A program made the translations under genes and the position numbers. A stretch of 64,000 nucleotides of DNA from Thermoflexales bacterium (GTDB lineage Bacteria > Chloroflexota > Anaerolineae > J036 > Brachytrichaceae). Location: NCBI GenBank assembly GCA_025057935.1, contig JANWUW010000078.1:19227-83226 (forward strand), written 5' to 3'. Under the pieces are notes generated by a model, which was not told the origin of the DNA, did no database searches, and saw only the letters and a program-made list of their open reading frames with translations. Positions 17,813-27,523 of the stretch are shown piece after piece (within the stretch, counting starts at the first letter, position 1; each line of letters opens with the position of its first letter).

Positions 17813-18225
17813 TGGGGCGGCTGCTTGCGCTCGATGTCGGCGATCGACGCCTCGGTGTCGCTGTATGTGATCCTCTGCGCATTGTCGCGCGCCCGCTGTG
17901 CATCATTGACCGCCAGCGCGAGGACGCGGCGTCACGCATTGCCGCGCTAGTGCGCGAGTACGAAGTAGATGCTGTGTTAATAGGCTATCCCTACCACGCC
18001 GACGGACGCGAGAGCGCTCAAGCTGAGCGCGTGCGCGCGTTTGCTGAGTCGCTGCGTGCTCGCGTGAGTGTGCCTTTACATTTCGTGGATGAGCGTTACA
18101 CCTCGCAAGAAGCGCAGCTGATTTTGCGCGAGCGTCGCAGACGCCGTGAGCTGGAGCGCGATGACGCAATCGCGGCTGCGGTGTTGCTGCAGCGTGCGCT
18201 TGACGAGGGCATCTCTCTAACATGA
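17812..18225 (+). CDS. ruvX: RuvX/YqgF-family RNase H-like resolvase
   Basis: The protein has 137 residues with the YqgF signature: LALDVGDRRLGVAV, VLIGYPYHADGRESAQA, VHFVDERYTSQEA-like LHFVDERYTS, and the acidic C-terminal ERDDAIAAAVLLQ. Family members act in 16S rRNA 5'-end maturation and/or Holliday junction processing. Two adjacent ATGs exist (17809 and 17812). I take 17812 because GAGGTG (17801-17806) is better spaced from it, but 17809 overlaps the upstream stop as ATGA and cannot be excluded. It overlaps mltG by 4 bp. Confidence 0.92.
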   Translation: MGRLLALDVGDRRLGVAVCDPLRIVARPLCIIDRQREDAASRIAALVREYEVDAVLIGYPYHADGRESAQAERVRAFAESLRARVSVPLHFVDERYTSQEAQLILRERRRRRELERDDAIAAAVLLQRALDEGISLT

Positions 18226-19352
18226 AGCGAAGACACCCACCTATTCAGCGCTACGCGCTGTTTGCTATCACGCTGCTCGTGCTAGTTACTGCGCTAGTCA
18301 TTTGGGTGCAGCGCGTGCGCGGCGCTGCTTCGCCAGAAGGTCAGCGCATGAGTGATTTTGACCGCTGGCTGATCGGCACTTACATTGACTTGCTCCGCGC
18401 TTCGGACGTCTCCCGTCCAGTGAGCAACGACTCCATGCCGCGCGTGTTTGTCGTTGCGCCCAACGAGTCGGTAAGCGAGATCGCCGAGCGCCTGCAACGA
18501 CAAGGGTTGATCCGCGACGCGAACTTGTTTCGGCTCTATGTGCGTCTGCGCGGTCTCGACACAACGATCCGTGCAGGCACCTTCATTCTGCGACCCAGTA
18601 TGAGCATGGAGCAGATCGCGCTCGCTTTGCAGCGCAGCACAGCCAACGAAGTGCAAGTGACCATCCCTGAGGGATTGCGACGTGAAGAGATCGCGGATCG
18701 TCTGGAAGCGGAAATCGGTTTAAGCGCCGATGCCTTCCGCGCCGCCACAAGTCGCGCCAGCGCCTACAGCTATCCCTTTTTGCAAGGTTTGCCAGCCGAT
18801 GCTACTCTGGAAGGATTCCTTTTCCCGGACACGTATCGCCTTCCGGAAAATCCCACCGCACAAGATGTGGTGCTGCGCATGCTGGACAACTTTGCAGTAA
18901 AGGCTGCGCCGCTGCTAGAGCAGGCGCGTGCGGAGGGCAAAGATCCTTACGCAGTGTTGATTGTCGCTTCAATCGTCGAGCGTGAGGCGGTGATTCCTGC
19001 GGAGCGTCCACTCATTGCCAGTGTGTACTGGAATCGCCTGCGCGTAGGTCAGCCGTTGCAAGCAGACCCGACCACGCAGTATGCGCTCGGCTACCAGCCT
19101 GACCAAGGCACTTGGTGGAAGCGCAATCTCACCCTTGAGGACCTGCGCTACGCTGACCCAGCAGGTTACAACACCTACGTCAATCCCTCTCTGCCTCCTG
19201 GTCCAATTTCTAACCCAGGACGTGCCTCCATCGAAGCAGCCCTTCGACCTGCGCAGACGGACTTCTTCTACTTTGTTGCCTCCTGCAGCGGGGATGGAAG
19301 CCACCAATTCTCGGTGACCTTCGCTGAGCATCAGAGTAAGTTGTGCCGCTAG
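18222..19352 (+). CDS. mltG: endolytic murein transglycosylase MltG (YceG-like)
   Basis: MltG cleaves nascent glycan strands and acts as a terminase for peptidoglycan synthesis at the inner membrane. The 376-residue protein has one membrane anchor at about 9-28, a LysM-like subdomain (FVVAPNESVSEIAERLQRQGLI), and the catalytic domain with Glu253 in SIVEREA, the WNRLRVGQPLQADPTTQYALG block and NTYVNPSLPPGPISNPG. It is coupled to ruvX by a 4-bp overlap, a common yqgF-yceG neighbourhood. Confidence 0.95.
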   Translation: MKRRHPPIQRYALFAITLLVLVTALVIWVQRVRGAASPEGQRMSDFDRWLIGTYIDLLRASDVSRPVSNDSMPRVFVVAPNESVSEIAERLQRQGLIRDANLFRLYVRLRGLDTTIRAGTFILRPSMSMEQIALALQRSTANEVQVTIPEGLRREEIADRLEAEIGLSADAFRAATSRASAYSYPFLQGLPADATLEGFLFPDTYRLPENPTAQDVVLRMLDNFAVKAAPLLEQARAEGKDPYAVLIVASIVEREAVIPAERPLIASVYWNRLRVGQPLQADPTTQYALGYQPDQGTWWKRNLTLEDLRYADPAGYNTYVNPSLPPGPISNPGRASIEAALRPAQTDFFYFVASCSGDGSHQFSVTFAEHQSKLCR

Positions 19353-19387
19353 GCGAACTGGTTACGAGAGCGCGCTTGCGCGATACC

Positions 19388-19393
19388 TATAAT
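19388..19393 (+). promoter_or_regulatory. -10 box of the YYY gene
   Basis: A perfect TATAAT ends 9 nt before ATG 19403, just after the mltG stop at 19352. No SD precedes the ATG. It would give a leaderless transcript for the YYY/GT pair. The -35 region is not convincing. Confidence 0.55.
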
Positions 19394-19402
19394 CTCGCGC
19401 CG

Positions 19403-22400
19403 ATGCTTTCGCGTTCTTGCATCAAGCGTGTATTGCGCCGGGGTGTACGCATCGGCACGCTGATTGCAATCCTCGTCCTTGCCTTCGCGCTGCGCACCTA
19501 CGACATTAACTGGGACCAAAATCGCAACCTGCACCCCGACGAGCGCTACATCGCTGTGCTGGGTGGAATGTTGCAACCGCCTCGCACGCTAACTGAGTAT
19601 TTCGACGCCGCGCGATCACCCCTTAACCCCTTCAACACTGAGTGGGGGAGAAACTACGTGTATGGCACGCTTCCGCTTTTCCTCGGGCGCTACCTAGGTG
19701 AGTTTTTTGATCTGGGATGCGCAGAGAAGCCGGTGTTTTTGTCTCTCGCGCTGGCGCGTTTGATCTTCGGTGACGCCGCCGATGGGTGTCGTCCAGGGCA
19801 CTTCACTGGCTACGGCATGCTTACGCTGGTCGGGCGTTTCATGTCAGCCCTCGCTGATACGCTCACCGTGCTTGTGGTTTTTGCGATAGGGCTGCAAGCG
19901 TTTGGCTGGCGTGTTGGACTACTTGCCGCAGCGTTCAGTGCGTTTACTGTCTTGCACATCCAGCAAGCCCATTTCTTCACAGTCGATGCAACGGCGACCT
20001 TCTTTGTCACGCTCAGCGTATGGCTAAGCGTGCGTATTGCTGGGCTGCGACTCGGCGACGGGCTGCGAATGCGCTTATTCCTAGCCCAAATGTTGCTCGC
20101 AGGGGCGACAGGTGGCTTAGCCTTGGCTTCAAAAATAAGCATGTGGCCCGTTGCGCTGCTTATCGCATTAGCGGTGAGCATCGCGCTAGCGCGGGCGCGA
20201 AAAATCACACCTCGGATTCTACTAGTGGTCAGCTCAGGCGCCCTGCTTGCTGGAACGGCGATGTTCGCCGCATTTCGTGTAGCGCAGCCGTATGCCTTCA
20301 TCGGCGCCAGCGAGCAGGAGCATCAGCAAACGCTGCTGCTTTGCAGCCCACATGCAGAGTCGCTTCTCAGTCGCGCCTGTGCTGTAGGTGCGCAATTGCC
20401 CGAACCGCTGCGCATGCTGTTTGCGCCCTCTGGTCGCTGGATCCAGCAGGTGCATCTTGCTCAAGCACTAGTCAATGGCACAATTGACGCCCCATTTGGT
20501 ATCCAGTGGGCAGACCGCTTGCCTATTGTGTTCCCCTTAATTAATCTTGTGTTTTGGGGAATGGGCTTGCCGCTTGGCGTTGCCGCGCTGGCAGGCGTGG
20601 CTGACGCAATGCGGCATATATGGTCAGGGCGGCGCTGGTGGGCGCACGTACTGCTGCTTGCATGGGCACTTGGGTACTTTCTTTACCAGGGCACACAATG
20701 GACGAAATCAATTCGTTACTTACTGCCGATATATCCTGCGCTCAGTGTTTTGGCGGCACAAGTGTTAATACGGTGCTGGCGCGCATTGCCCAGCGGATAT
20801 CTTGCCTCGCATCGGAGCTTGCTGCTGCGGGTGATCGCAGTTGCTCCATTGGTGTTGACCCTCTCGGGTACAGTTGTGTGGGCGCGAGCTTTCATGCACA
20901 TCTACGATGGTGAAATCACGCGTGTTCAAGCCTCACGCTGGGTATATGACAACGTGCCCACTGCGGTGACGCTTGAGTGGGAGCATGATGGCAAAGCTCA
21001 ACGCTTGCAGTTGCCCGTGCGCGAAATTTTCCTTACAGATGACAATCTGCCGTTCTCTTTCCTGCTTCGTCTCAGTCAACAAGCAGGCAAACCAGACCAT
21101 CAGATTCGAGCGCCGCGCTTGCGGCTTAATTACTTAGAGGGCAGGGGAGTAGTTGATGTCGAGATTTTTGACGTTCTGACTAATAAATTGATTGCGCGTG
21201 CTAGGGCAATTATAGACTCGGAGCAGCCTGTTTTGAACCTGGCAGATGCCAGCTTGCATCCAAGCCACGATTACTTGGTTAGCCTTCGGCTTGTTGAGGG
21301 AGGCCCGCTTTCGGCGCGCACCAGCGTGATTGCGAATGAGCACTGGGATGATGCTGTGCCACAACCGCTCGACGGCCGCAACCCGTATAGTGATTACTAC
21401 CGCGGTTTGAGCACCAGCAGTGACGGCCAGATGCAGAATTACAACGACGACACTCCTGAGAAACTTGCCCAGTTGCTGGATTGGCTGGATGAGGCTGACT
21501 ATCTCGTCCTATCTAGCAATCGCCTCTACGCTTCAATCCCCCGTTTGCCGTGGCGCTATCCGATGACCGTGCGTTATTACCGAGCGCTCATGAGTGGCGA
21601 ACTGGGATTTGAGCTTGTGGCTGATTTTCATGCTTTCCCGCGACTAGGCCCCTTTGTTTTCAATGACCAAGAGATGCCTCAAGTGCTAGTCCGATCTCCC
21701 AGGGTGCAAGGGACTCCCTTGGGTGTCGAAGTGCCTTATCCTCCTGCAGAAGAAGCCTTCTCCGTTTACGACCATCCACGCGTACTTATTTTTCGCAAAT
21801 CAGAAAATTACACCCGCGCCAACGCGGAGCACATCCTTGGTGCTGCTGACTTCGCCTTGTTCATGCGCCGCTCGCCATTGGAATCGGTGAATGCACCGAA
21901 TGGGTTGCTGCTGGATGACAAGACATGGCAAGCTCAGCAAAAAGGGGGCACATGGCGCGAACTATTCCCGCCGGGTTTGCTGTTGAATCACTCACCCGTG
22001 CTAGCGGTGCTGGCCTGGCTGGCGCTTGTGCAAGTGCTAGGGGCAGCAGGGTTCATGCTGCTCTTTTCGTCTTTTCGCATAGGCAGTGATTCTTGTGCTG
22101 CAATTGGGGTGGCAGCCTACTCGCTCGGCAAAGTTTTTGGTCTTCTGCTACCAGCTTGGATTGTGTGGTTGCTCGCTAGCTTGCGCATCGCGCCGTTCAC
22201 CACTCATGTAGTTTGGGGCGTCATGCTCAGCTTTGTGGCGCTTGGGTTCGCCGTAGGGCATCTCCGACGAGTGGCAATTCTCACCTCTATCCGCACTCAT
22301 TGGCCGTTGCTGCTAGCAGGCGAGGGGATGTATCTTGCAGCGTTTGTCTTCTTTCTTGCGATTCGCATAGGCAATCCTGATCTGTGGCATCCGTACATGG

Positions 22401-24343
22401 GCGGTGAGAAGCCCATGGACTTTGCATACCTCAATGCCGTACTCAAGTCAACGTGGTTTCCACCATACGACCCTTGGTTCGCAGGAGGATACATCAACTA
22501 TTACTACTTCGGGTGGGTGATAATAGGAGCAGTAATTAAAGCTCTCGGCATCGAACCAGCGCAAGCATACAACCTCGCCATCCCCCTGTTGTTCGCTCTC
22601 ACTGCAAGCGGGGCATTCGCTGCTGGAGCAACAGCATTTACTACGCTGCGGCGCTCTGTGCCTGCATGGCAAACGCTAGTCATGGCTGGAGTTACTTCAG
22701 CAGTTTTTGCCGTCTTTCTGGGCAACTGGGGTGAGTGGGACGTTCTCGCCGAGGCATGGAAACGCCTAGGGGGCGCGGATAGAGGAACGCCGGAACTGAT
22801 TGCAATCGCTGTTGGGGCACTACGCTGGCTTAGCGGCATGCCGCTCCCGATATACCCCAACTGGCCCTACTGGAACCCAACACGTCCTTCACCTGAGGTG
22901 TGGATAGCCGAGTTCCCGCTCTTTACTTTCCTCTACGCCGACTTGCACGCGCACATGATGGCTATGCCCCTCGTGTATCTGGCGGTAACTCTTGCGTTGA
23001 CTTATGCCGCAGGCTTGGGCACTTGGTTCAGTCTACTTCTGGGCGCGATCAATGTAGGGGCATTGTGGGCAACAAACTCCTGGGATTACCCCACCTTCCT
23101 GCTACTTTCATTGGCAGGGCTGCTGCTTGGCAAGATGCAAGACCCGCAAGCAGGCAAGCACAGCGCTGTGCACGCCCTTGCGCGCGCCCTACCGTTAATG
23201 GCTGCATTCGTCGCACTTACGCGACTTGCAGTCCTGCCCTACGTCGCTCACTATGGATCGGCTTACAACGCGATTGACCGGTGGGAAGGTGAACGCACAC
23301 ATATAAGAACTTTCATCACCATATACGGCTTGTTCCTCGTTCCTCTCGCTTTCCTTGGCTTAAGGTTGCTCCTACGATGGGATTCGCGCTGGACATGGTG
23401 GATCCTAGGCATCGGTGCGTTAGTGGGCGCGCTCTCTGCTGTGATTGGTGCTACCCCCATCGCCGCCATTGCTGTTCCTATGCTGTCGATAGGAGTAGCG
23501 CAGTTCCTCGACGCGCGCACAGGCGGCGCACGCCTCCTGTGGACGATGGCGATGGGGGCGTGGCTGCTTACCCTTCTCGTTGAACAATTTGTGCTCAGAG
23601 GCGACATCGCGCGTATGAACACAGTGTTCAAGCTCTACATTCAGGCTTGGCTGCTGCTCGCCGTAGTCAGTGGAGTGGCAACGACGTGGCTCGTGCTTGC
23701 ATGGTTGCGGCGTCGCCTCGTGAAGCCAGTGCTGCGCATCGGCTTCGTCGGCGCGCTCGCCGTTGCTTTAGGCTTAGCTGCCCTTTATCCACTCTTTGCC
23801 ATCCCAGCGAAGATCAACGACCGCTACACCCACGAAGCACCAACAGGTCTGGACGGCATGGCCTTCATGCGCCACGCACAACGTGTCGAAGTAGTCGGCG
23901 AAGAAGCGGTTTCGTTCCCCCTGCGCCACGACTACGAAGCCATTCGCTGGATGCAAATGAACGTTGATGGCTCACCTACGATCCTCGAGGGCACGACAGG
24001 TGGCGATCTCTACCGCTGGGGAAACCGCTACTCCATCTACACTGGCCTGCCGGCTGTAATCGGCTGGCAATGGCACCAGCGCCAACAGCGCGCTGCATTG
24101 CAGAACGACCGCGTTATCTACCGACGTGACGACGACGTGCGGCTGTTCTACAGCTCGCCTGATGCTGCGTTCGCAAAGCAAGTGTTGGAACGCTATCGCC
24201 CCGCCTACGTGATCGTTGGACCGCTGGAGCGCGCCTACTATGGCGATAATGGGCTCGCCAAGTTTGAGCAGCTCGTTGCCGAGGGCGTTCTCTCACCTGT
24301 TTATCGCAACGAGGGTGTCACGATCTATCGCACACGTTACTGA
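19403..24343 (+). CDS. giant polytopic membrane protein: GT-C-like half fused to DUF2298 (YYY) domain
   Basis: The protein has about 1646 residues and many membrane segments. The N-terminal half (about 1-850) resembles GT-C glycosyltransferases: a TM helix followed by DINWDQNRNLHPDERY, where the Asp/Glu loop is typical of the PMT/ArnT fold, then about ten TM segments and a large hydrophilic loop. The C-terminal half from about 870 is DUF2298, with the name-giving INYYYFG (1031-1037), DLHAHM and NSWDYPT. The family occurs mainly in Chloroflexi and archaea and is thought to act in surface glycan or polymer assembly. I prefer ATG 19403 over GTG 19343 because of the TATAAT box. A GT4 glycosyltransferase follows after 11 nt. 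Base composition looks less GC-rich than its neighbours. Confidence 0.85.
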   Translation: MLSRSCIKRVLRRGVRIGTLIAILVLAFALRTYDINWDQNRNLHPDERYIAVLGGMLQPPRTLTEYFDAARSPLNPFNTEWGRNYVYGTLPLFLGRYLGEFFDLGCAEKPVFLSLALARLIFGDAADGCRPGHFTGYGMLTLVGRFMSALADTLTVLVVFAIGLQAFGWRVGLLAAAFSAFTVLHIQQAHFFTVDATATFFVTLSVWLSVRIAGLRLGDGLRMRLFLAQMLLAGATGGLALASKISMWPVALLIALAVSIALARARKITPRILLVVSSGALLAGTAMFAAFRVAQPYAFIGASEQEHQQTLLLCSPHAESLLSRACAVGAQLPEPLRMLFAPSGRWIQQVHLAQALVNGTIDAPFGIQWADRLPIVFPLINLVFWGMGLPLGVAALAGVADAMRHIWSGRRWWAHVLLLAWALGYFLYQGTQWTKSIRYLLPIYPALSVLAAQVLIRCWRALPSGYLASHRSLLLRVIAVAPLVLTLSGTVVWARAFMHIYDGEITRVQASRWVYDNVPTAVTLEWEHDGKAQRLQLPVREIFLTDDNLPFSFLLRLSQQAGKPDHQIRAPRLRLNYLEGRGVVDVEIFDVLTNKLIARARAIIDSEQPVLNLADASLHPSHDYLVSLRLVEGGPLSARTSVIANEHWDDAVPQPLDGRNPYSDYYRGLSTSSDGQMQNYNDDTPEKLAQLLDWLDEADYLVLSSNRLYASIPRLPWRYPMTVRYYRALMSGELGFELVADFHAFPRLGPFVFNDQEMPQVLVRSPRVQGTPLGVEVPYPPAEEAFSVYDHPRVLIFRKSENYTRANAEHILGAADFALFMRRSPLESVNAPNGLLLDDKTWQAQQKGGTWRELFPPGLLLNHSPVLAVLAWLALVQVLGAAGFMLLFSSFRIGSDSCAAIGVAAYSLGKVFGLLLPAWIVWLLASLRIAPFTTHVVWGVMLSFVALGFAVGHLRRVAILTSIRTHWPLLLAGEGMYLAAFVFFLAIRIGNPDLWHPYMGGEKPMDFAYLNAVLKSTWFPPYDPWFAGGYINYYYFGWVIIGAVIKALGIEPAQAYNLAIPLLFALTASGAFAAGATAFTTLRRSVPAWQTLVMAGVTSAVFAVFLGNWGEWDVLAEAWKRLGGADRGTPELIAIAVGALRWLSGMPLPIYPNWPYWNPTRPSPEVWIAEFPLFTFLYADLHAHMMAMPLVYLAVTLALTYAAGLGTWFSLLLGAINVGALWATNSWDYPTFLLLSLAGLLLGKMQDPQAGKHSAVHALARALPLMAAFVALTRLAVLPYVAHYGSAYNAIDRWEGERTHIRTFITIYGLFLVPLAFLGLRLLLRWDSRWTWWILGIGALVGALSAVIGATPIAAIAVPMLSIGVAQFLDARTGGARLLWTMAMGAWLLTLLVEQFVLRGDIARMNTVFKLYIQAWLLLAVVSGVATTWLVLAWLRRRLVKPVLRIGFVGALAVALGLAALYPLFAIPAKINDRYTHEAPTGLDGMAFMRHAQRVEVVGEEAVSFPLRHDYEAIRWMQMNVDGSPTILEGTTGGDLYRWGNRYSIYTGLPAVIGWQWHQRQQRAALQNDRVIYRRDDDVRLFYSSPDAAFAKQVLERYRPAYVIVGPLERAYYGDNGLAKFEQLVAEGVLSPVYRNEGVTIYRTRY

Positions 24344-24354
24344 GCGGTGCGCCC

Positions 24355-25524
24355 ATGACGGCAAAGAGTCAATCCGTCTCCCGCCCTCGTGTCGCCTTCA
24401 ACGCGCTCTTGCTCTCTGGCGACCCCTCCTACCGCAGCGCCGGCGTCCACCAGTACACCTACCACCTGCTTGCCCATCTAGCGCGAGAAACATGCGAAGT
24501 GACTGCATTCGTCAGCCCCAACATGCGGCTGCAGAATGAGATCATCAATGTCGTACGCAGCCGCATGCCTACGCATCGCCCTGTCATTCGCATCTTGTGG
24601 GAGCAGCTCTTCATGCCGCTGCTTCTGCAACGTATAGGTGCGGACATCGTCCACGGTCCCGTGAACGTCCTGCCGCTAGGCACGAACGTCCCGGGCGTGG
24701 TCACCGTGCTCGATCTTAGCTTCTTGCGCTTCCCCCACTTCTTCCGACCGGCAAACCGTTCCTACTTGGCCCTGTTCACGCGCTGGTCCGTTCATCGCGC
24801 TCGGCGCATCATTGCCATCTCGGAATACACTGCGTCGGAAGTTGTGCAACTCCTCGGCGTGAAGCGCAGCAAAATCCGGGTGATCTATCCGGGTGTGCGC
24901 GCTGAGTTCCGCCCTTTGCCCGCTTCGGAAGTTGAAGCTTTCCGCATTCGGAAGAACCTCCCTGACCGATTTCTGCTCTACGTGGGCACCCTCGAGCCGC
25001 GCAAGAATCTCGTGCGTCTGCTCCGCGCACTCGCTGACTTCCCCGCGCATGAACGCCCAACGCTTGTGCTAATTGGGGCGCGCGGCTGGTATGACGAAGC
25101 CATATTTGCGCTCATCGAGCAGTTGGGCTTGAGGGAGAGCGTTTCTTTTAAAGGCTACGTGCCTGATGACGAATTGCCTCTCTGGTACAACGCAGCACGC
25201 GCCTTTGTTTACCCCTCACTCTACGAAGGATTCGGCATGCCGGTTCTTGAGTCGCTAGCATGCGGCACGCCAGTGCTGACTTCAACGACGAGCGCGCTCC
25301 CCGAAGCAGCAGGCGGAGGCGCTCTGCTGGTCAACCCTGAGGACGTGGAGGCAATAGCGGAGGGGCTGCGTCGGCTGCTGACCGACGACGATCTTCGTGA
25401 GGCACTGCGTGCGCGTGGACTCGTCCACGCAGCGCAGTTCTCGTGGGCTCGAGCTGCAGCGGAAACCGCAGCGCTCTACCGCGACGTCTATGCGCGCGCA
25501 AGACGCCGACTGATCGAACCCTGA
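24355..25524 (+). CDS. family 4 glycosyltransferase (GT-B)
   Basis: The 389-residue protein has an N-terminal acceptor domain (HQYTYHLLAHLARE; RILWEQLFMPLLLQRIGADIVHGP) and the C-terminal nucleotide-sugar domain with VGTLEPRKNLVRLLRAL and the EX7E-type [24 protein letters not shown]. Members of this mannosyl/rhamnosyl-type family use NDP-hexoses; donor and acceptor are unknown. The 11-nt spacing from the YYY gene implies a joint role in surface glycan synthesis. It is similar in architecture to the second glycosyltransferase at 46247-47443. Confidence 0.9.
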   Translation: MTAKSQSVSRPRVAFNALLLSGDPSYRSAGVHQYTYHLLAHLARETCEVTAFVSPNMRLQNEIINVVRSRMPTHRPVIRILWEQLFMPLLLQRIGADIVHGPVNVLPLGTNVPGVVTVLDLSFLRFPHFFRPANRSYLALFTRWSVHRARRIIAISEYTASEVVQLLGVKRSKIRVIYPGVRAEFRPLPASEVEAFRIRKNLPDRFLLYVGTLEPRKNLVRLLRALADFPAHERPTLVLIGARGWYDEAIFALIEQLGLRESVSFKGYVPDDELPLWYNAARAFVYPSLYEGFGMPVLESLACGTPVLTSTTSALPEAAGGGALLVNPEDVEAIAEGLRRLLTDDDLREALRARGLVHAAQFSWARAAAETAALYRDVYARARRRLIEP

Positions 25525-25566
25525 GCTGGCGCAGTGCTGAAACTCACAGACCGCGACAATTGCACC

Positions 25567-25848
25567 ATGCTAAGCCAGAGTGAGATTCAACATCGCTTGA
25601 GCCAGCTCAGTGGCTGGACACTCAACGAAGCAAATGAGATCACCAAGACATTCACTTTCAGCGGCTTCCCCCAAGCGCTCATGTTCGCCACGGCTGTGGG
25701 CGTGCTCGCCGAGGCGGCGCAGCACCATCCAGACATCCTGATACGATGGAATCGCGTCACACTCTCGCTTACCACCCACGATGCTGGCGGGCTCACAGAG
25801 AAAGACTTCGCGCTCGCTCAACAAATTGACACGCTGCCGCTGCTGTGA
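25567..25848 (+). CDS. 4a-hydroxytetrahydrobiopterin dehydratase (PCD/DCoH)
   Basis: The protein has 93 residues from ATG 25567 with the full pterin dehydratase pattern: LSQLSGWTL, FATAVGVLAEAAQHHPDILIRWNRVTLSLTTHDAGGLTEKD, including the catalytic HHP. The family recycles 4a-hydroxy-pterin for aromatic amino-acid hydroxylases, though many bacterial copies lack a hydroxylase nearby, as here. An in-frame GTG at 25534 would add 11 residues, but neither start has an SD. I chose the ATG because LSQSEI to SGW matches the normal N-terminal length. It is convergent with dnaA (21 bp gap). Confidence 0.9.
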   Translation: MLSQSEIQHRLSQLSGWTLNEANEITKTFTFSGFPQALMFATAVGVLAEAAQHHPDILIRWNRVTLSLTTHDAGGLTEKDFALAQQIDTLPLL

Positions 25849-25869
25849 TCTCGGGTCAAGAACGACCAG

Positions 25870-27210
25870 CTAAGAGGCTCGCAAGTACAGCCGCTCACGG
25901 ATGTGCATGATGTCGCGGCGGAGCTGCTCCTCGACCTCAAGGCGCGCGCGAATGCGGTCCACGCCGTGGAGCACAGTGGTATGGTCGCGCCCGCCCAGAA
26001 GCGCGCCGATCTCCGGCAGAGAGGCATCCGTCTCCTGGCGCAACAAGTACATCGCTACTTGGCGCGGCTGCACCAGCTCTTTGTTTCGCGAAGGCGAGAC
26101 CATCTCAGCAACAGAGATGTTGTAGTACGCCGCTACGGCTTCAATGACCTGTGAGGGCGTGATGTCGACGCGACGCCCTGTGAGGTCTGAAAGCGCATCG
26201 CGCGCCAACTGCACACTAATTGGGCGCCCGGTGATCTCGGCGGTCGCAAGGAGGCGAGTGAGCGCGCCTTCCAGCTCGCGCACATTGCTTTGGACTTGCC
26301 GCGCCACGAACTCCACCACCTCCATCGGCAACTCGCGCCCCATCTGCGCTGCTTTGTGCTGGAGGATCGCCATGCGCGTCTCTAGGTCGGGGGGAGAAAT
26401 GTCTGCCATCAAGCCCCACTCAAAGCGGCTGCGCAGCCGTTCCTCAAGCGTCACCATCATTCGCGGTGCGCGGTCGCTGGTGAGCACGATCTGTTTGTTG
26501 GCGCTGTGAAGCGTGTTAAAGGTGTGGAAGAGCTCCTCCTGAATGAACTCCTTGCCAGCGATGAACTGAACGTCATCGAGCAGCAGCACATCGACAAGGC
26601 GATACTTGCTGCGGAAGGCTTCCTGCGACTGTGTGCGTATTGCTGCGATCAGCTCATTGCTGAACGTCTCCGAGTTGACGTAGCGGCACACCAAGCCGCG
26701 CTGTTTTACGAAGTTGCCGATGGCATGCAGAAGGTGCGTCTTGCCCAAGCCCGAGCCACCGTACAGGAAGAGAGGGTTGTAGGACTGCCCTGGTCGGTCC
26801 GCGACGCTGCGCGCTGCAGCATAAGCCACCTGGTTCCCCGGACCGACCACGAACGCCTCAAACGTGTAGCGAGGAAGGAGACCATCAGAGGCGACGGATG
26901 ACGCTGCAGCTTGACCGGAGGGGATGAGAGGTGATGGCGTTTGCGTGTGCGCTGCGGTCGCGTTGCTCGCCATCACTACCAGCTTGACGTCCACAGTCCG
27001 TCCCATGCGTGCGCTCAGCATGCGCCTGATCTCTGCCAGCTTGCGCTGCTCGATCCATTGCTTGGCATAGCCGTTGGGGACGGCGACAATGAACTGGCCG
27101 TCCTCATACGCGAGCAGACGAGCGGAACGCAGCCACGTCAGAAAGCTGCCGCGCTCCATGCTAAGCTCTAGCTCGCCTAGGACAGACTCCCAAGCCTCGT
27201 CGGGTCTCAT
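25870..27210 (-). CDS. dnaA: chromosomal replication initiator protein DnaA
   Basis: The 446-residue protein has an N-terminal DnaB/DiaA-interacting domain (WESVLGELELSMERGSFLTWL), a short linker at about 83-110, the AAA+ domain with Walker A GGSGLGKTH (151-159) and Walker B VLLLDDVQFIAGK, and the DNA-binding domain ending in LLGGRDHTTVLHGVDRI, the DnaA signature. It stands alone: dnaN and recF are not adjacent, unlike the common dnaA-dnaN arrangement. It is divergent from the DUF177-sigma pair across 313 bp. Confidence 0.97.
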   Translation of the reverse strand: MRPDEAWESVLGELELSMERGSFLTWLRSARLLAYEDGQFIVAVPNGYAKQWIEQRKLAEIRRMLSARMGRTVDVKLVVMASNATAAHTQTPSPLIPSGQAAASSVASDGLLPRYTFEAFVVGPGNQVAYAAARSVADRPGQSYNPLFLYGGSGLGKTHLLHAIGNFVKQRGLVCRYVNSETFSNELIAAIRTQSQEAFRSKYRLVDVLLLDDVQFIAGKEFIQEELFHTFNTLHSANKQIVLTSDRAPRMMVTLEERLRSRFEWGLMADISPPDLETRMAILQHKAAQMGRELPMEVVEFVARQVQSNVRELEGALTRLLATAEITGRPISVQLARDALSDLTGRRVDITPSQVIEAVAAYYNISVAEMVSPSRNKELVQPRQVAMYLLRQETDASLPEIGALLGGRDHTTVLHGVDRIRARLEVEEQLRRDIMHIRERLYLRAS

Positions 27211-27523
27211 CTACGCACGACCTCGCTCAATGCACGCTCAGGCTCTGCTATCCGCAAGGGCGCTTCGTCCCATCAGGGGAATGCTAACTAGTAAGGCTAG
27301 CCCGTTAATTCTAGCCACTCAGGCCGCTGGATCAAGTGTGGGAAGCCTCCGACAGTCTTAAAACCGTGCGCGCGTTATCTTCCACAGGAACATAGGCAGG
27401 GTGAAGAAGGGCAGAGTTTGTGAGCAGAGGCACAAGCTCGCCCGCAGGTTATACAAACTGTGTGCCAATCTTTAGATAACCCCGTTGACACGCAGCCATG
27501 AAATTGTTACCATCTTGCGTGTT
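27211..27523. promoter_or_regulatory. dnaA / DUF177 divergent intergenic region
   Basis: This 313-bp stretch holds no gene. Minus strand: TTAACG (27308..27303), 16 bp, TAGCAT (27286..27281), a plausible dnaA promoter with a leader of about 65 nt. Plus strand: the DUF177 promoter listed separately. One near-match to a DnaA box, TTATACAAA (27449-27457, one mismatch to TTATNCACA), is present, and an inverted repeat GGCTAG-N10-CTAGCC lies around 27295-27316. One imperfect box does not establish an origin, although oriC often lies beside dnaA. Confidence 0.45.
27485..27513 (+). promoter_or_regulatory. sigma-70-type promoter of the DUF177-sigA unit
   Basis: TTGACA (27485-27490), a 17-bp spacer and TACCAT (27508-27513) form one of the best promoters in the window. 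The box ends 10 nt before ATG 27524 and no SD is visible, so the transcript should start within a few nt of the start codon. Confidence 0.75.

Noticed and set aside
27211..27523. Chromosomal origin (oriC) beside dnaA
   Set aside because: Only one imperfect DnaA box and no AT-rich unwinding stretch were found. It was kept as an intergenic region, not called as an origin.
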